Assembly: GCA_039621445.1 (NCBI GenBank)
Contig: CP154955.1
Coordinates: 18,766,691-18,830,690, forward strand
DNA from: Euglena gracilis
Taxonomy: Eukaryota > Euglenida > Euglenophyceae > Euglenales
Length of the DNA stretch: 64,000 nucleotides
Reading direction: 5' to 3'
The first letter of the stretch is position 1. Each line of letters starts with the position of its first letter. The notes under the pieces were generated by a model. The model was not told the DNA's origin, did no database searches, and saw nothing but the letters and a program-made list of their open reading frames with translations. Of the stretch, positions 44,909 through 61,759 are shown one piece after another. A program made the position numbers and the translations under genes.

Positions 44909-47900
44909 ATGGCCGACCCTGTGGCTGTCCCCCCGGAGGGGGAGCCCGCCGTCCCCGGGCAGGCGGAGCCCGGGACCGAGGTGGCGGAGGCCGGAGGGGA
45001 GCCCGCCCCGGCCGAGGCCGCTGCAGCGCAGGAGCCGAAGCCCGCCGCCAAGCCGGGGCGGGTCCGCCCCCGCAACACCGCGCGGAACCTCCCCATCGCG
45101 GAGGTGTACAAGGAGGAGGTCAAGCAGTGGGTGCTGGCGACCGGCACCAAACTCTCCCTCGACGTCCTCCACGTCGACTACGGTATGACGGAGGGCCAGA
45201 CCCGCCCCCTCGACAACAACGAAGTGGAGCGCAAGCTCCGGCAGCTGCAGCTCAACCCCCCGCTGGAGCCGGTGCGGGTGACGGTCTGGAAGAAGACCGG
45301 TGTGTCTCTCAGTGTGATTGTGTGTTATATGACTGCTTGAGGTGTGACGGTCTCTCTGACGTCAGTTAGTCTGTGGAGTCTGTGTTGATATGTGGGGCTC
45401 TGCTTTGGCAACAGTACTTTGCATGGTAGGTACTATTTTATTTGCGCATTTGCGCGCACAAACACACAATGCATTTGATTTGCGCATTTGCGCGCACAAA
45501 CGCACAATGTCATTTGATTTGCGCACTTGCGCGCACATACGCATACACTTTATTTGATTTGCGCAATTGCGCGCACATCCTGCTATTGTTTTCACAGAGA
45601 ACCACTACGTGCTGATGTCGGGGCAGCACATCACCTCGGCGCTGAAGCGCTGGGCGGAGGGCTTCAGGTCCCAGAAGTTGAACCCCCCGAAGGATTCAGC
45701 TCTGTATTTGGTTGTATGGGTGCTGTTTTGCCCCTCTCATGCTACCCCTCTCGTGCAGCCCCTCTCGTGCCGCCCCTCTCATGCCGCCCTCTCGTGTCGC
45801 CCCCTCTCGTGCCGCCCCTCCCAGGTCTGACAGACAGTGGTGCAAATGCAGGGCTGTGGCCAGGGGAAGTACGTCCTCGCCACCATCCTCCACCCCTTGA
45901 CCCCGGTGCACCTGCGGCGGGCGGCCGGCGGGGATGCGCAGGCCATCCAGTCGTCGGTGAAGGAGCTGTCCATCCCCCAGTTCGCCAACCTCCTGGTGAA
46001 GGGGAAGGACATCAGCACAGTGCCGGCGGTGCGGCTGGCGGCGGCCTACCGGCAGGCCGGCTGGGACCGGTCGGTCCCACAGGTGTGAGCCCAGTCCAGT
46101 ACCTCTGCCACAGCACCCATACATTTAGTTTGATGACGTTGTTCCCATTTTACTTGCGCAATTGCGCGCATAAAAAGTTTCACAAAGGCATAGTGCTTTC
46201 ATTCCCATGATGTAGTGGCAGAGGACGTCAGTCTCTGTGTCATTGCCTCAGGGGCAGGTCATCCAGATGTGGGGGCCGCTGCAGCGGCTGGTGGAGGAGA
46301 ACCCCGAGGCGGTGGCGGGGCTGCTGAGCGTCGAGTCGGCGCTGGCGGCGAGGGGCCGCACGCTGCTGTCCTCCCACGTGCGGTCCCTCCGGCGGCTGCT
46401 GACCCCCCAGGCGCGGGCCCAGGTGGCGGCGGCGCTGCAGAGCCCGGGGATCGGGCTGGCCCAGCTGGAGCAGGCGGTGACCGAGGCCACCCACGAGATG
46501 TGGGTGGCCTTCGCGTGGCGGGGCGACAACCCCAACATCCACGCGCGGATGGGTGTGCCACTGGGGTCTGGGGTGGTCAGGGTTGCATATGAAGGGTTGC
46601 ATACGACATCATTCGACGGCGGTTGGTGGTGATGGTCACTGGGTGCATTGTAACTGTCGTCTCGTGCTTCCCCCCCCCCCTTTCACTGTTGTCTCGCAGT
46701 GCACAACGGGGCGGAGCGCAGCCGCTTCAAGCGGACCGTCCCGGTGGCGGCGCTGCAGGTGACCCGGCTGGGGTCGTGGACCTGGAGCCCGGCGGAGCCG
46801 AAGCCCCCCCTGGCGGCGGTGCTGACGGCCCCCTTCTGGGTGGAGGCGCAGTACGAGGAGCTGCGGGCCTCCTTCGCCCTGCCGACCGTGGAGACCGAGG
46901 TGGTGGCCAAGGAGGGCGGGGCCCTCCAGGAGGTGGCGGTGGCCAGGCCAGCGGGAGAGGAGAAGGGGGTGCGCTGCCTGGTGTACAAGGCATCGTCGAG
47001 GTCACCCACAACACGGGCTCAGGGTTCTGTTTAACATGAACGTTTTTTTTTGGTCCGTTTCCGTTTTACTTGCGCAATTGCGCGCACAAAAAAAAAAAGA
47101 AAACTATTGTCGCATGTACGTCAGTGACTGCTTCCCACAGTGTCATTGTGTTTTTTTTAAAATTTGATGCGCGCACTTGCGCAAATGTTACGATGCACGC
47201 TCATGCGCAAATCAAATGACCCAGGTGTCTGTCAATGTGTCAACACCCTGAAACAGGATCCTGCCCCCTCCTGTCCGAGCAGGTGAAGCGCCTGGCCGGC
47301 GTCGTGCCGGTCGCCATCTACGGCGCTGCCGGGGCGGTGGCTGCGGTGGAGGCGGCGGTGCGGCGGCTGGCGCCGGGGCGGGAGACGGTCACGGTGGACG
47401 TCTGGCTGCAGCAGGGGGGCCAGGGGGTGGCCCGGAAGTTCGAGAAGCGGGCCCTGGTGGTGGTGTACGGCCCGGGTGACGTGGAGAGAAGCAAGGTACC
47501 CCCCTACATCATGCATTGTACAGCAAGTTCAAGTGGGAGGTGCCTGGATGCCACCCATTGCTTAGCAGCCTATTTTTTTTTATACTGATGTTAGTCATTT
47601 GATGCGCGCAATTGCGCGCACCTTATACAAAAAGCCTTTGAGTGTTCCATGTTCGTCTGCTCCACTCGTCCCCTCGTAGGTGCTGCCGAAGGTGGAGTGG
47701 GACGTGGAGTCCAGCTGCGGGCAGGGGCTGCACTGGCTCTGCGTGGAGTGGCTGTGGCGGCGGGTGGTGCGGCGGATGGAGGCGGCCAACGCCATGGTGA
47801 TCCAGACCACCGACGCCGCGGTGGGGGCCCGGGTGGCGGCCTGGGCGGCCAAGCCCCCCGAGGTGCTGGTGGTGGTGGAGGACTCGGCCAGCAGCCTGGA

Positions 47901-48418
47901 GGACGTCACCCAGACCGTGGCCAACACGGTGACCCTGCCCCGGCCCGTCGCCTCCACCATGCTGCCCCTCCTGCTGGCCGCCCTGGAAGGGGGGGACGCC
48001 CTCTGGGTCCCCCTGGAGAACGCCGCCCTCCAGGACAAGCTCCGCCTGGCCGCTGAGGAGGCGGGGCGAAGGGCCAAGGAGGCCGAGGAGCGGCGCCGCC
48101 AGACCAAGATCCGGCAGGAGCAGCGCCGCCTGCAGAAGCTGGAGGAGCGCCAGAAGGGTGGGGGTGACCGGAAGAAGAAGCGCCGGAAGAAGGAGCCGGA
48201 GAGGAAGCCCAGCAGGCCCCCAGCCCCCAAGCCCCGACGGGAGGAGCCCGAGGCAGGGGACAGCCCGGAGGAAGGTGACGTGGAGATGACCGCCCCCGGC
48301 CGGGAGACCCCGGAGCTGACCCCACCCGCCAGCCAGCCCGAGGGGGCCAGCCCCATCATCGTGCCGCCGCCGGTGGCCCAGCCCAGCCGCCACCCGGAGG
48401 AGGAGGAGGTGGAGGAGG

Positions 48419-48450
<32 letters not shown>

Positions 48451-49041
48451 GACAGCTCGGACACCTCCTCAGCGGTCGCCAGCGAAGCTCCCGCAGTCCC
48501 ACCAGTGCAGCAGGGAGAAGAGGAAGAGGAGGAGGACACCATCGAGGAGATCACCCCCGGGTACCGGAAGCCGGAGCCCCAGAAGGGGAAGGAGAGACAG
48601 GGGGAAGGCAAGGGGGAGGGCAAGGGCAAGGGCAAGGGCAAAGGAGGCAAGGAGGACACCCGGTGGAAGGCGGCGGGGCTGATCCGTCCCCCGGGCCCGG
48701 GGGAGGCCCTGAAGGGCCCCAAGTCGTACCACCTCCTCGACCCCAAGAAGTACCCGGCGATGAAGCACATCATCGAGGCGTCCAAGGCCAAGGTGGCCGC
48801 GGAGGCAGCGTCGTCGCAGGCAGCGGCGGCCTCAGCACCGGCGGCGCCGCAGGAGGCGGAGTCCGAGGAGGCGGAGTCCGAGGAGGAGGAGGAGGAGGAG
48901 GCCCCGGCACCGCCACCGCCTCGTACCGCCCCGCCTGCGGCGCCCCGGAGCACCGTCCGCCGCGGGCTGCCCAAGCCCGGCGCCAAGCCGGCGGCCGCCT
49001 CGGAGAGCCTGGCCAAGCGGCTCTCCAAGCACAAGAAGTGA
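44909..49041 (+). CDS. ParB/sulfiredoxin-like protein with charged coiled-coil tail (7 exons)
   Basis: The start ATG is in a CACCATGG context. Exons: 44,909-45,299, 45,598 to about 45,700, about 45,839-46,082, 46,252-46,552, 46,700-46,980, 47,283-47,495 and 47,680-49,041. Most junctions are GT-AG and keep frame; the second donor is unclear. An Ala/Pro/Glu-rich start leads to ENHYVLMSGQHITSALKRW, where GQH in a YxLxxGQH context resembles the GxHR-type motif of ParB/sulfiredoxin-fold nucleases. Residues of exon 3 (YVLATILHPLTPVHLRRAAG) fit the following part of that fold. Exon 7 (453 residues) has a Lys/Arg coiled coil, a Ser run, Glu runs and a basic end (KRLSKHKK), as in a nuclear DNA-binding protein. 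Introns 1, 3, 5 and 6 contain palindromes. Role unknown; it may act with the element's transposase. Confidence 0.7.
45441..45577. repeat. Four tandem palindrome units in intron 1
   Basis: Units of about 38-40 bp at 45,441, 45,478, 45,516 and 45,556, each with ATTTGCGCAWTTGCGCGCAC or a close variant followed by AAACRCACAATG-like spacer. They are the densest cluster of the motif. Confidence 0.92.
45735..45825. repeat. CCCCTCTCGTGCCG tandem repeat near intron 2 acceptor
   Basis: Six to seven imperfect copies of a 13-15 bp unit form a pyrimidine-rich tract ahead of exon 3. The same unit occurs at about 49,438-49,495, downstream of the gene. Confidence 0.8.
46153..47622. repeat. Four dispersed palindrome copies in introns 3, 5 and 6
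   Basis: Sites at 46,153-46,176, 47,068-47,090, 47,163-47,187 and 47,598-47,622. The first two read TTGCGCAATTGCGCGCA, the last two are in the reverse sense. None falls inside an exon. Confidence 0.9.
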
Positions 49042-50480
49042 GACTGGCTGTGGGCCTGTCTCAGCACATTCTTTTTTTAGTTCTACTCCCCACTCCATTC
49101 TCTGCTTCTCATATCTTTTTTCGCAAAACACTTTTGATGCGCGCATTTGCGCAAATGTTACAGTTACAAATGTTTCCCCCTCTCAGTCCCCTCTCGGCCA
49201 TGGTCTGTCCCCTCTAGGAATTTTTGTTTCAAATAAAAAATTCATCAGTGATGTTGATGCGCGCAATTGCGCAAGTAAAACGCACACTTTGTTTTTTTTT
49301 GTTATTTGCCTGCCAGCTGGGAGACAGTGCCCCACCGCCGTGGTGTCCGTGTACACCGCCCCCCCTGCTGACCGTCATCCCCAAGCCCTCTACCCTGCCG
49401 GGGGGTGGACTTGTGTTTTTTTTTTGGGTTGGTGTGACACACCCCCTCTCGTGACCCTGCAGCCCCCCTCTCGTGCCGTGCTGCCCCTCTCACCCGTGTC
49501 ACAAAAAAAAAACCTAACCCCTTCTCCAAGCACCACCCCCCACTGACAACCAGCGCACGGGCGGAGTGCGGGGCGGCCCCTCCTCCTGTTCAGCCCCGGG
49601 CGGCCAGCGTGTCCACCGCCCGCCGGGGGTTTGTTTGCCTGGTTCAGTTTTTTGTTTTCTGTGTGGTCTGCTCATCCCCATCTCCTTCAACCATCTGGTT
49701 CTTCCACCGGCACCCCTCTCACAGCCTGGCACGCACACCACCGTACGTTTTATTTGCGCAATTGCGCGCATCAACATCAAGTATCGGTTTTGGTGCCTCA
49801 CAAAAACACCAAGGCCAAAGTCCCGGGTTGCACGCACGCCAGCCACCACACACTGGCAACCAGGCCCCCACTGACAACCCCTGCGGGCGTCTCACCCCTA
49901 CCGCCCTGCCCGCTGCACACCACCCCTGCACACCCTCTGCACCGTCACACCTCTGCACCCTGGACCCCTCCTCCCCCTACCCCCTGCACACCGGAACCAT
50001 CAACCCGCACCCCTCCCAGAGCCCTGTCACCCTTTCCCCTGCTTTCCTTACCAATCAAAAAATCACCAGTCCCCAAGGTCAAAGTACACACACACACTCC
50101 GAGGCACCGGGAGGGAACACACTGCCGGCGAGTTCACTTTCTCAAAAAAGGCTCCGCGTCACCACGGGGGCGGGCAGGGTCCCGGTCCCCAGGTCTATTT
50201 TTTGATTTTTTGTTTTTTTTTTGTTTGTTTTTTTTTTTTTTGTTTTTTTTTTGTTCCGTTTGGGCGGGCAGGGTCCCGGGGGTTTGGCCCAAAATAAAAT
50301 TTCTGGACACCTGAAAAAACCCAGTTTTTTGCCAAAGTCCCGGGGGTCTCTCCGCCAAAGCCAAAAAATCGCTCCGTTTTTGCCCTTGCTTTTCGGCGTG
50401 TCTCTCCACCCCCCGGACCTTCCCCACCGGAATCAAAAAACCGGGGGATTTGCGCATATGCGCAAATAAAAAGTTAAATC
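49042..50480. other. 3' flank of the 10.9 kb element
   Basis: No exon is supported. Palindromes lie at 49,133-49,157, 49,255-49,277, 49,751-49,775 and 50,448-50,467. 49,300-50,130 is C-rich with CCACC and CTCTC phrases and Pro/Thr/Ser-rich open frames up to 227 residues without motifs. 50,195-50,250 is a T run that may hold the polyadenylation region of neighbouring transcripts. Confidence 0.5.
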
Positions 50481-50507
50481 CTTAAGTGCGAATTAGGCCG
50501 CCTAAGA
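50481..50507. repeat. Right terminal inverted repeat of the 10.9 kb element
   Basis: CTTAAGTGCGAATT then AGGCCGCCTAAGA, inverse of the left end with one change. Confidence 0.85.
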
Positions 50508-50819
50508 CACTGAATGCTGAATCAAGGAGTCGTTGGTGGGGTCAGCAATCACTTCGTTGTGCATCGGCTGATCGAAAGCGTTTGAAATAGTCAACAATGC
50601 ACTTTTGCATAGAAAATGAAGACAACTGCTGAAAGACATATGATTTCTATTTGAATCAACATCAAAATGTGTTCCGTTTTGGTGAAATGGCTGGGAACAG
50701 GGGCAGGTAGGGAAAACGATGACAAGACAGGAATGCCCAATCGAATTTGGCAAAAGGCCAAAGGTGGCAAGCCGATTACCAAGTGCCAAGTCATTGCCAA
50801 AAACCAAGTGCCACTGGGG

Positions 50820-51060
50820 GAGAACAGCCCATTGAGCAAGGCATCAACGAGGAACCCATGCCGCCCTCCAGCCAAGCAGAGGCCCGCCGCGCATCGCCGC
50901 GGCCTCGCCCTGCCCAAGGGCGGGCGCGCCGGCGGCTGGTTGGGCCGCGGCGCAACGTTCTCCTTCCCCGCCGCGGCGTCCAGCCGGCGCTGGCCTGGGG
51001 GCAGCTTGGCCGGGGTCGGCGCCACACCGCCGTGGCAGACTGACCCGTTGCTGGGGGAGG
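50820..51060 (-). CDS. Candidate Pro/Ala/Arg-rich exon, possibly the tail of the kinase gene
   Basis: The minus strand reads APTPAKLPPGQRRLDAAAGK then ENVAPRPNQPPARPPLGRAR, in a GC-rich island. KEN and basic Pro-rich stretches suggest a disordered region. It lies downstream of the kinase exons and upstream of the beta-helix gene, so it could be the kinase C-terminus or an N-terminal exon of the beta-helix gene cut off by the transposon. No domain. Confidence 0.3.
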
Positions 51061-52861
51061 GGGGGGGCGGCGGGGTACCAGTCGGAATTTAATTTGGACA
51101 TTTCCGTGACGCGGCCAGCTGGGTGGGTCCTTTGGGCCACTTCAGGCCAACTCATTCAGCAGGGCAGTGGGTCTCCCTCCGTGAGAAAAGCAGGTTGGGG
51201 AGTACGAGACTCCGCACCGGCGTGGTCGGGGCCCCTCCGGGGAGCCGGCCGGGGCGGCCACCGGGAACGTCGGGCTGGGCAGCAGGGAGACCGAGGGCGA
51301 GAAGCCAGGGGGGCCCTGTGGCGAAGGGGAGCCTGGGTAGGGACCACCCCCCGACCCAACAACACTGCCCACCGGCTGTGACTCGCAAACATTTGGTGCC
51401 TAGAGGCTGCAGAATTCTTTTTCGTTCTCTGAATTGCAATGAACCTGCATTCTCACCTTGTGTTTGGCCAAAAAGGCCACCTGTTTCAGGACGTGGCACG
51501 ACGAACTAACCGGGCTGTGTTCAACTCTAAAAACGAGAGGGTCCGGCGCCAGTGTGCTTGCGGGATCGAGGCACCAGAGGGGCGGTTGCGGTGGCTGTTC
51601 ATTGGAGGGTTCCTTCTGTGGGCCTTGGGCTGAGCCAATTGGCGGACTGTCTTCGTGACATTCTTAATAACGGTCTCATATAAGGACTGAAATGGCGGCC
51701 AGCACACCCGCCTTGAACTTCCCCTCCGGCCCAGCGCCGGGCTTGGCGGCGTCCTTGAGGCCGCAGTGGCGCACCCGAGAGGAGGCGGGGCGGGGGTCTG
51801 CGACAGGGATGGGCAGGTCTGGCGGCACTTCCCCTCCCTGCCCACGGTCCGCCCCAGAGGTTGTTTTTTTTTGGACCCGGGGGGTCCGGAGCCACCCCCC
51901 CCCACCCCCCCATGGGGACACCCAGGAGGGGGCTCGGGGGGGCTCACTTTTGGGGTCAATTTTAGGGTCCAAAAAATTTCGGCGCTGCGCACCGAAAATA
52001 GAAGACAACCCCACCTCCGGCGGGGTACCCACCCGGCCCGACCCCCCCGGGGAGCGGCTGGGACCCACCCACCCCCCCCCAGTCACGAAACTTAAAAAAA
52101 ATATCTGGTCCACCCCCAGGACAGGTGCCCCGAGTAACAGTGGGCCACCTGAATCCTCTGCCACGGGAATCAGTTGGCCTTTTGGGAGGTCATTTTGGAG
52201 TCCCAAAAACTTTTCGGCGCAGGCTGCTCATGGGTGGGGCAACAACCACCAGGTCGGCCCCCCCCCCAACAGGAGGAGGGGCTGTTTTCCCCAACCTGTC
52301 CCCCGGGAGCTGTCATGTCGGTCTGGTTAGGGTCGAAATCCGTTCGCCTAACCTCTGCAGGTCCTGCCAGGGAAACTGTGGGGGCGATTTGTACCGGCCG
52401 ACCCATTTGGTGACAATTTCCCCTGACAGGGATGACCCCAAGCGGGGAGCAGGGGGTGGGTGGGCTGCCCTTCTCTGGCTACGGGGCGGAGCAGGCCGGG
52501 GGGCGTGCCAGTGGCCACACTCCGCAGCGCGAAGCTTTGATTCGCAACCGGTGCGGTGGGGGGGGCAATGGGAAGAGGCATATTCCCTGAAGGGGGGGGG
52601 GGGTGTCTTCAAAAAATCCTTGCCATGCAGACACCCAAGATTGGTTCAATTTCCATTGGCACGGCGATGTGGCCTGTCATGCCTGAACTTGCCCCCTGTT
52701 TACCGGTTCAGCATGGAAAAATGGCACCTCACGAAAAGCAAGGACTTACGAGAATTTTGGGCTTTCTTTGTGTTTCGAGAATTTTGAGAACGTCGATAAT
52801 GGTCGAGGATCAAGAACCAGCCTTGACTGACGTGCGTGGAAAGGGGGCATAGGGTAGCCAC
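51061..52861. other. GC-rich stretch with C/G-run repeats, exons not resolved
   Basis: Pro-rich open frames on the minus strand at 51,150-51,380 and a short LKDAAKPGAGPEGKFKAG reading near 51,700-51,790 may be exons of a disordered kinase tail. 51,855-52,300 has C/G runs and a CGGCGCTGCGCACCG hairpin like the MITEs. Confidence 0.3.
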
Positions 52862-58909
<6,048 letters not shown>

Positions 58910-60269
58910 TCGTGTGTGACCTGCCGAAGAGAAAGGTCGAGGAAGCCTTTTCTGCACTGAAAGGATAAAATGTTCCTTTGCCAAAAGCAAAACGCCAGAC
59001 TCCTGTGCAGACAAGCTTCAGACAACAAGGTGTCTTCTGTCACCTCATTGAGTCAAGACGGGTTGATGGGAACACAATTGTCAGCACCGACACAGGGTTC
59101 CAGGATGAAACTGACGAGTTTTCCCCACCCATTTCCCCCTACCTGGCACAGAAGCGCCAAGTGCGACGAGCAAATTAAACACAACATCCTCAAGAAGACG
59201 ACCAAGCGTCTGCTTGATCACAAAAAAGGCTCATCAGCGGCGTGGAAAATACAGAATGCAAAACATTTAGTTCTCCTCTTGAAATTGAACAGGTTCGGAA
59301 AGAAAGAGCAGATATATGAGTACAAACCATGGAAGAAGGGAGGAGAGCAAACTGCCAATACAACACAACACAGCATTATCCTTTGGGAGTATGCAAACCT
59401 GAACCCAGAAGGGAGCCAAGCCTGCAGACGTTTTATCCCCTCCCTTAACCGATGGCTTAAAGAGCCTCCACAGTGTCCCACAGTCAGCCCAACACCCCCC
59501 AGCCCCCCCCCACACTTGGGCCTGAGTGCGATTTTTTTTGCGTACAAATAACTTTTGGGAGCAAATTTTGAAATATTTTTTTACGTATACGGCCTGTTTG
59601 ACTTACCTGCCGAATCCCCCCCGGAACAAAAATAACATCATCCTTTTCTGTGCAAGGTCAGCCCCATTGTCCTTTTGTGTGCCAGCTTTTCTTCCCGCCT
59701 TTTAATTCTCATTTTGCACATGTTGTGTTTAACGATGATGTGAGGTGTTGGTCATGCATGAACACTCCCCAGGCCAAATTTTTCTAGCGATCTCCAACCC
59801 CCTCCAAACACACCCAATGTCACCCATCACATACCCTCCACATACACACCCACACACCACACCCCCCATACCCCCCAATCACCCTACAGTCTCCCACACC
59901 CAAGTTTGGAGGCTACATGTGAACAAGGGACCTGACAACTTCCAATGATTACCCAGGATCCTGACAGGTTCTGAGCATGACAGCATTCCGGGGGGGGGGG
60001 TGGAAACTTGGGTGAGGGAGAGCAGGCACAATAACAACACCAAGAGGAAAAATCTTAAAGCTCCGTTGCAAAAGAGAGAAGAAGGAAGAACAGAGGTCAC
60101 GTGGATTCAGCGGGAGGGTCGCTAGACATTTTGCCGCCCCACTGAGACGACAGAAACAGCGAGCGATGCCAGTGCGGTGTCTGGAATTTCACTTCGGCAT
60201 CGACTGCAGCGCATCGGCATTGGCCGGAGATGTGGTGGAATGCAACATGGGGCGGTCACAGGGCAGGAC
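58910..60269. other. Intergenic, no confirmed gene
   Basis: This holds the promoter side of the kinase gene and the 3' side of the oxygenase gene. A plus-strand frame at 58,970-59,551 (193 residues) and an overlapping frame with VDGNTIVSTDTGFQDETDEF show no known domain; they could be remnants of a transposase. 59,800-59,890 is a CCCACA-rich run. Confidence 0.35.
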
Positions 60270-61430
60270 TCACTGCCCGTCGTCGCAGTACAGGAAGGCC
60301 ACAATGATGTAGCGCACGCCAGCGGTGACCGGGTGGCCGCCGTGGTACAGGCTGCCGTCGAACCCAATGACCCCGCCCACGTCGCAGTTGCCTTCAAAGG
60401 CCTCCACAGCATGGCATTTACATAAAATGACCAAGCAAGGGGGGACTGCCGGTGGACTGATGGAAAGGACAGACTTCAGGGAGAGCGGCCGATGGGGGCG
60501 GGGGAGTGGGTCTGAGCAATAGGTGGTCTGGGGGGACCTCTGGTCCACCGCCTCCCCAAGGTCCGCAAAATAGGTGCCGCCCCCGCTGTAGTCCGCGATG
60601 GGGTTCATAGCGATGGTGAGCGAGAACTGCGACTGGTCGGCGTGCAATGGCGGCAGGCCCACAGAGAAGGAGGTGGCTGGGACCAAATGTGTCCCATACG
60701 ATGTGCAAGTGCACATGCCACAGACTTCTTTTTACAAACCCCCAGGGGAAGGGGGCCCCTTGTGCTTGGGCTTGGGGTCAAACGTAACCTCTCCTCTCCC
60801 CTGTCTGCCCATGGAACTTGCCCGGGGTGGGACCTTGAAAGGATGCCTGGCATGCCACAAGGTGGTTTGGACGGGTTGGGCCATGCGATAGCCGATTGGG
60901 AGGGAAATATCTAGTACTGCAACGAACCCTCCATCCCTCAAGCCATGCCTCTTGGCCACGCCTCTGCGAACTCTCTGGGAACTCCGCGCCAAGAAACACA
61001 CCCCTGGGGGAGGTGCACCATCAGCAACAGAGATGGGGGGCCTGGGTGGCAGGAACCGTTGGGCCCCCGCGCAGTACTTCACCAGGAAGGCGTCGATGAC
61101 CCGGATGCCGTCCGCCGGCCCCAGCACAGCCCGGCACCGAGATGGGGGGTCCGGGTCCCCACCTCACAGCACACACACACACACACACCACCACCACCAC
61201 CACCACCACCACCACCACCACCACCACCACCACCACCACCACCACCACCACCACCACCACCACCACCACCGCGAATGCCAACGTCGGACTGGGCTGGCTG
61301 GGACGCGGAACTGGCGGCCGAGCAGCGGGAACACGGCGGTGGCCAGCATGGCATTGAGCCACGCCAGGCTGGCCGGCAGGGCGTGCAGTGGGATGTCGGG
61401 GGCCGGCCCGAAGCCGGTCACGTCCAGCAC
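60270..61430 (-). CDS. 2OG-Fe(II) oxygenase, prolyl 4-hydroxylase-like (partial N-terminus)
   Basis: Four exons: 61,430-61,305 (SLAWLNAMLATAVFPLLGRQ), about 61,136-61,057 (GIRVIDAFLVKYCAGAQ), 60,676-60,549 (LPPLHADQSQFSLTIAMNPI, then YSGGGTYFADLGEA) and about 60,403-60,270 (CDVGGVIGFDGSLYHGGHPV, then GVRYIIVAFLY, TGA stop). HAD gives the H-x-D iron ligands, His in LYHGG is the third ligand, and Arg in GVRY is placed to bind 2-oxoglutarate. These features are standard for the family, which hydroxylates Pro or other residues using Fe(II), O2 and 2-oxoglutarate. One donor is canonical (CGC|GTCCC); other joins are approximate. The first intron contains (CCA)n. The N-terminal exon(s) are not seen. 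Substrate unknown. Confidence 0.8.
61166..61270. repeat. (CA)n then (CCA)n microsatellite
   Basis: About 28 CCA triplets follow a short CA run, in the first intron of the oxygenase gene. It would read as Gly, Trp or Val runs in the minus frames. Confidence 0.95.
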
Positions 61431-61659
61431 ATGTGACCAACTTTGACGGCAGGATTTGCCAACTGAAATCCGAATGGCGGACCGGATTTTGACCTTTAAT
61501 TGACACCACCCCAAAAACAGAAAAAGCCAAAACCCTGTAAACCAGGTTTTGAATAGTGCGGAGCTCTTAATGTGACTTGCATGTAATGGACAGCCGAAAA
61601 GACTAGCATTGCAAATTTCGCGTAATTTATGATTTATAATTGCACACTAATAACGTGTG

Positions 61660-61735
61660 GTAACCCCCAAATAACACCCCCCGGTGTGTTATTTGGGGGG
61701 TGTTATTTGGGGGGGGGGGTTATTTGGGCACTGCT
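61660..61735. repeat. GTTATTTGGGG palindromic repeat
   Basis: AACCCCCAAATAACACCCCC and inverse GTTATTTGGGGGG copies alternate. A similar cluster at 63,700-63,792 lies on the other side of the pogo-like gene, so these may be the remains of its ends or separate insertions. Confidence 0.6.
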
Positions 61736-61759
61736 ACCTTAACAGGTTCTTCCCGAACA

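Larger units (their letters stand above)
39564..50507 (+). mobile_element. 10.9 kb TIR transposon with two multi-exon genes and GCGC palindromes
   Basis: The left end (39,564-39,590) reads TCTTAGGCGGCC then GAATTCGCACTTAAG. The right end (50,481-50,507) is its inverse with one change. Each end has a 20-bp perfect palindrome at almost the same distance: ATTTGCGCAATTGCGCAAAT at 39,605-39,624 and ATTTGCGCATATGCGCAAAT at 50,448-50,467. A possible TA target duplication falls within the TTA/TAA at the borders, but cannot be told from the inverted repeat. Two plus-strand GC-rich genes are inside. It sits between the beta-helix gene's 5' side and the kinase gene's 3' side, both on the minus strand. 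I do not recognise a named superfamily. Confidence 0.85.

Noticed and set aside
47595-49067. 490-residue minus-strand open frame
   Set aside because: It is a shadow of exon 7 of the ParB-like gene; its Ser and Arg runs mirror Glu and Lys/Ala codons on the plus strand.
39605-50467. CRISPR-like array
   Set aside because: Although a short palindromic motif recurs, spacing is irregular (tens to thousands of bases), genes lie between copies, and the DNA is eukaryotic.
39564-50507. Polinton/Maverick or DNA-virus-derived element
   Set aside because: No polymerase B, retroviral-type integrase, packaging ATPase or capsid-like frame is visible, and the ends are only about 27 bp.
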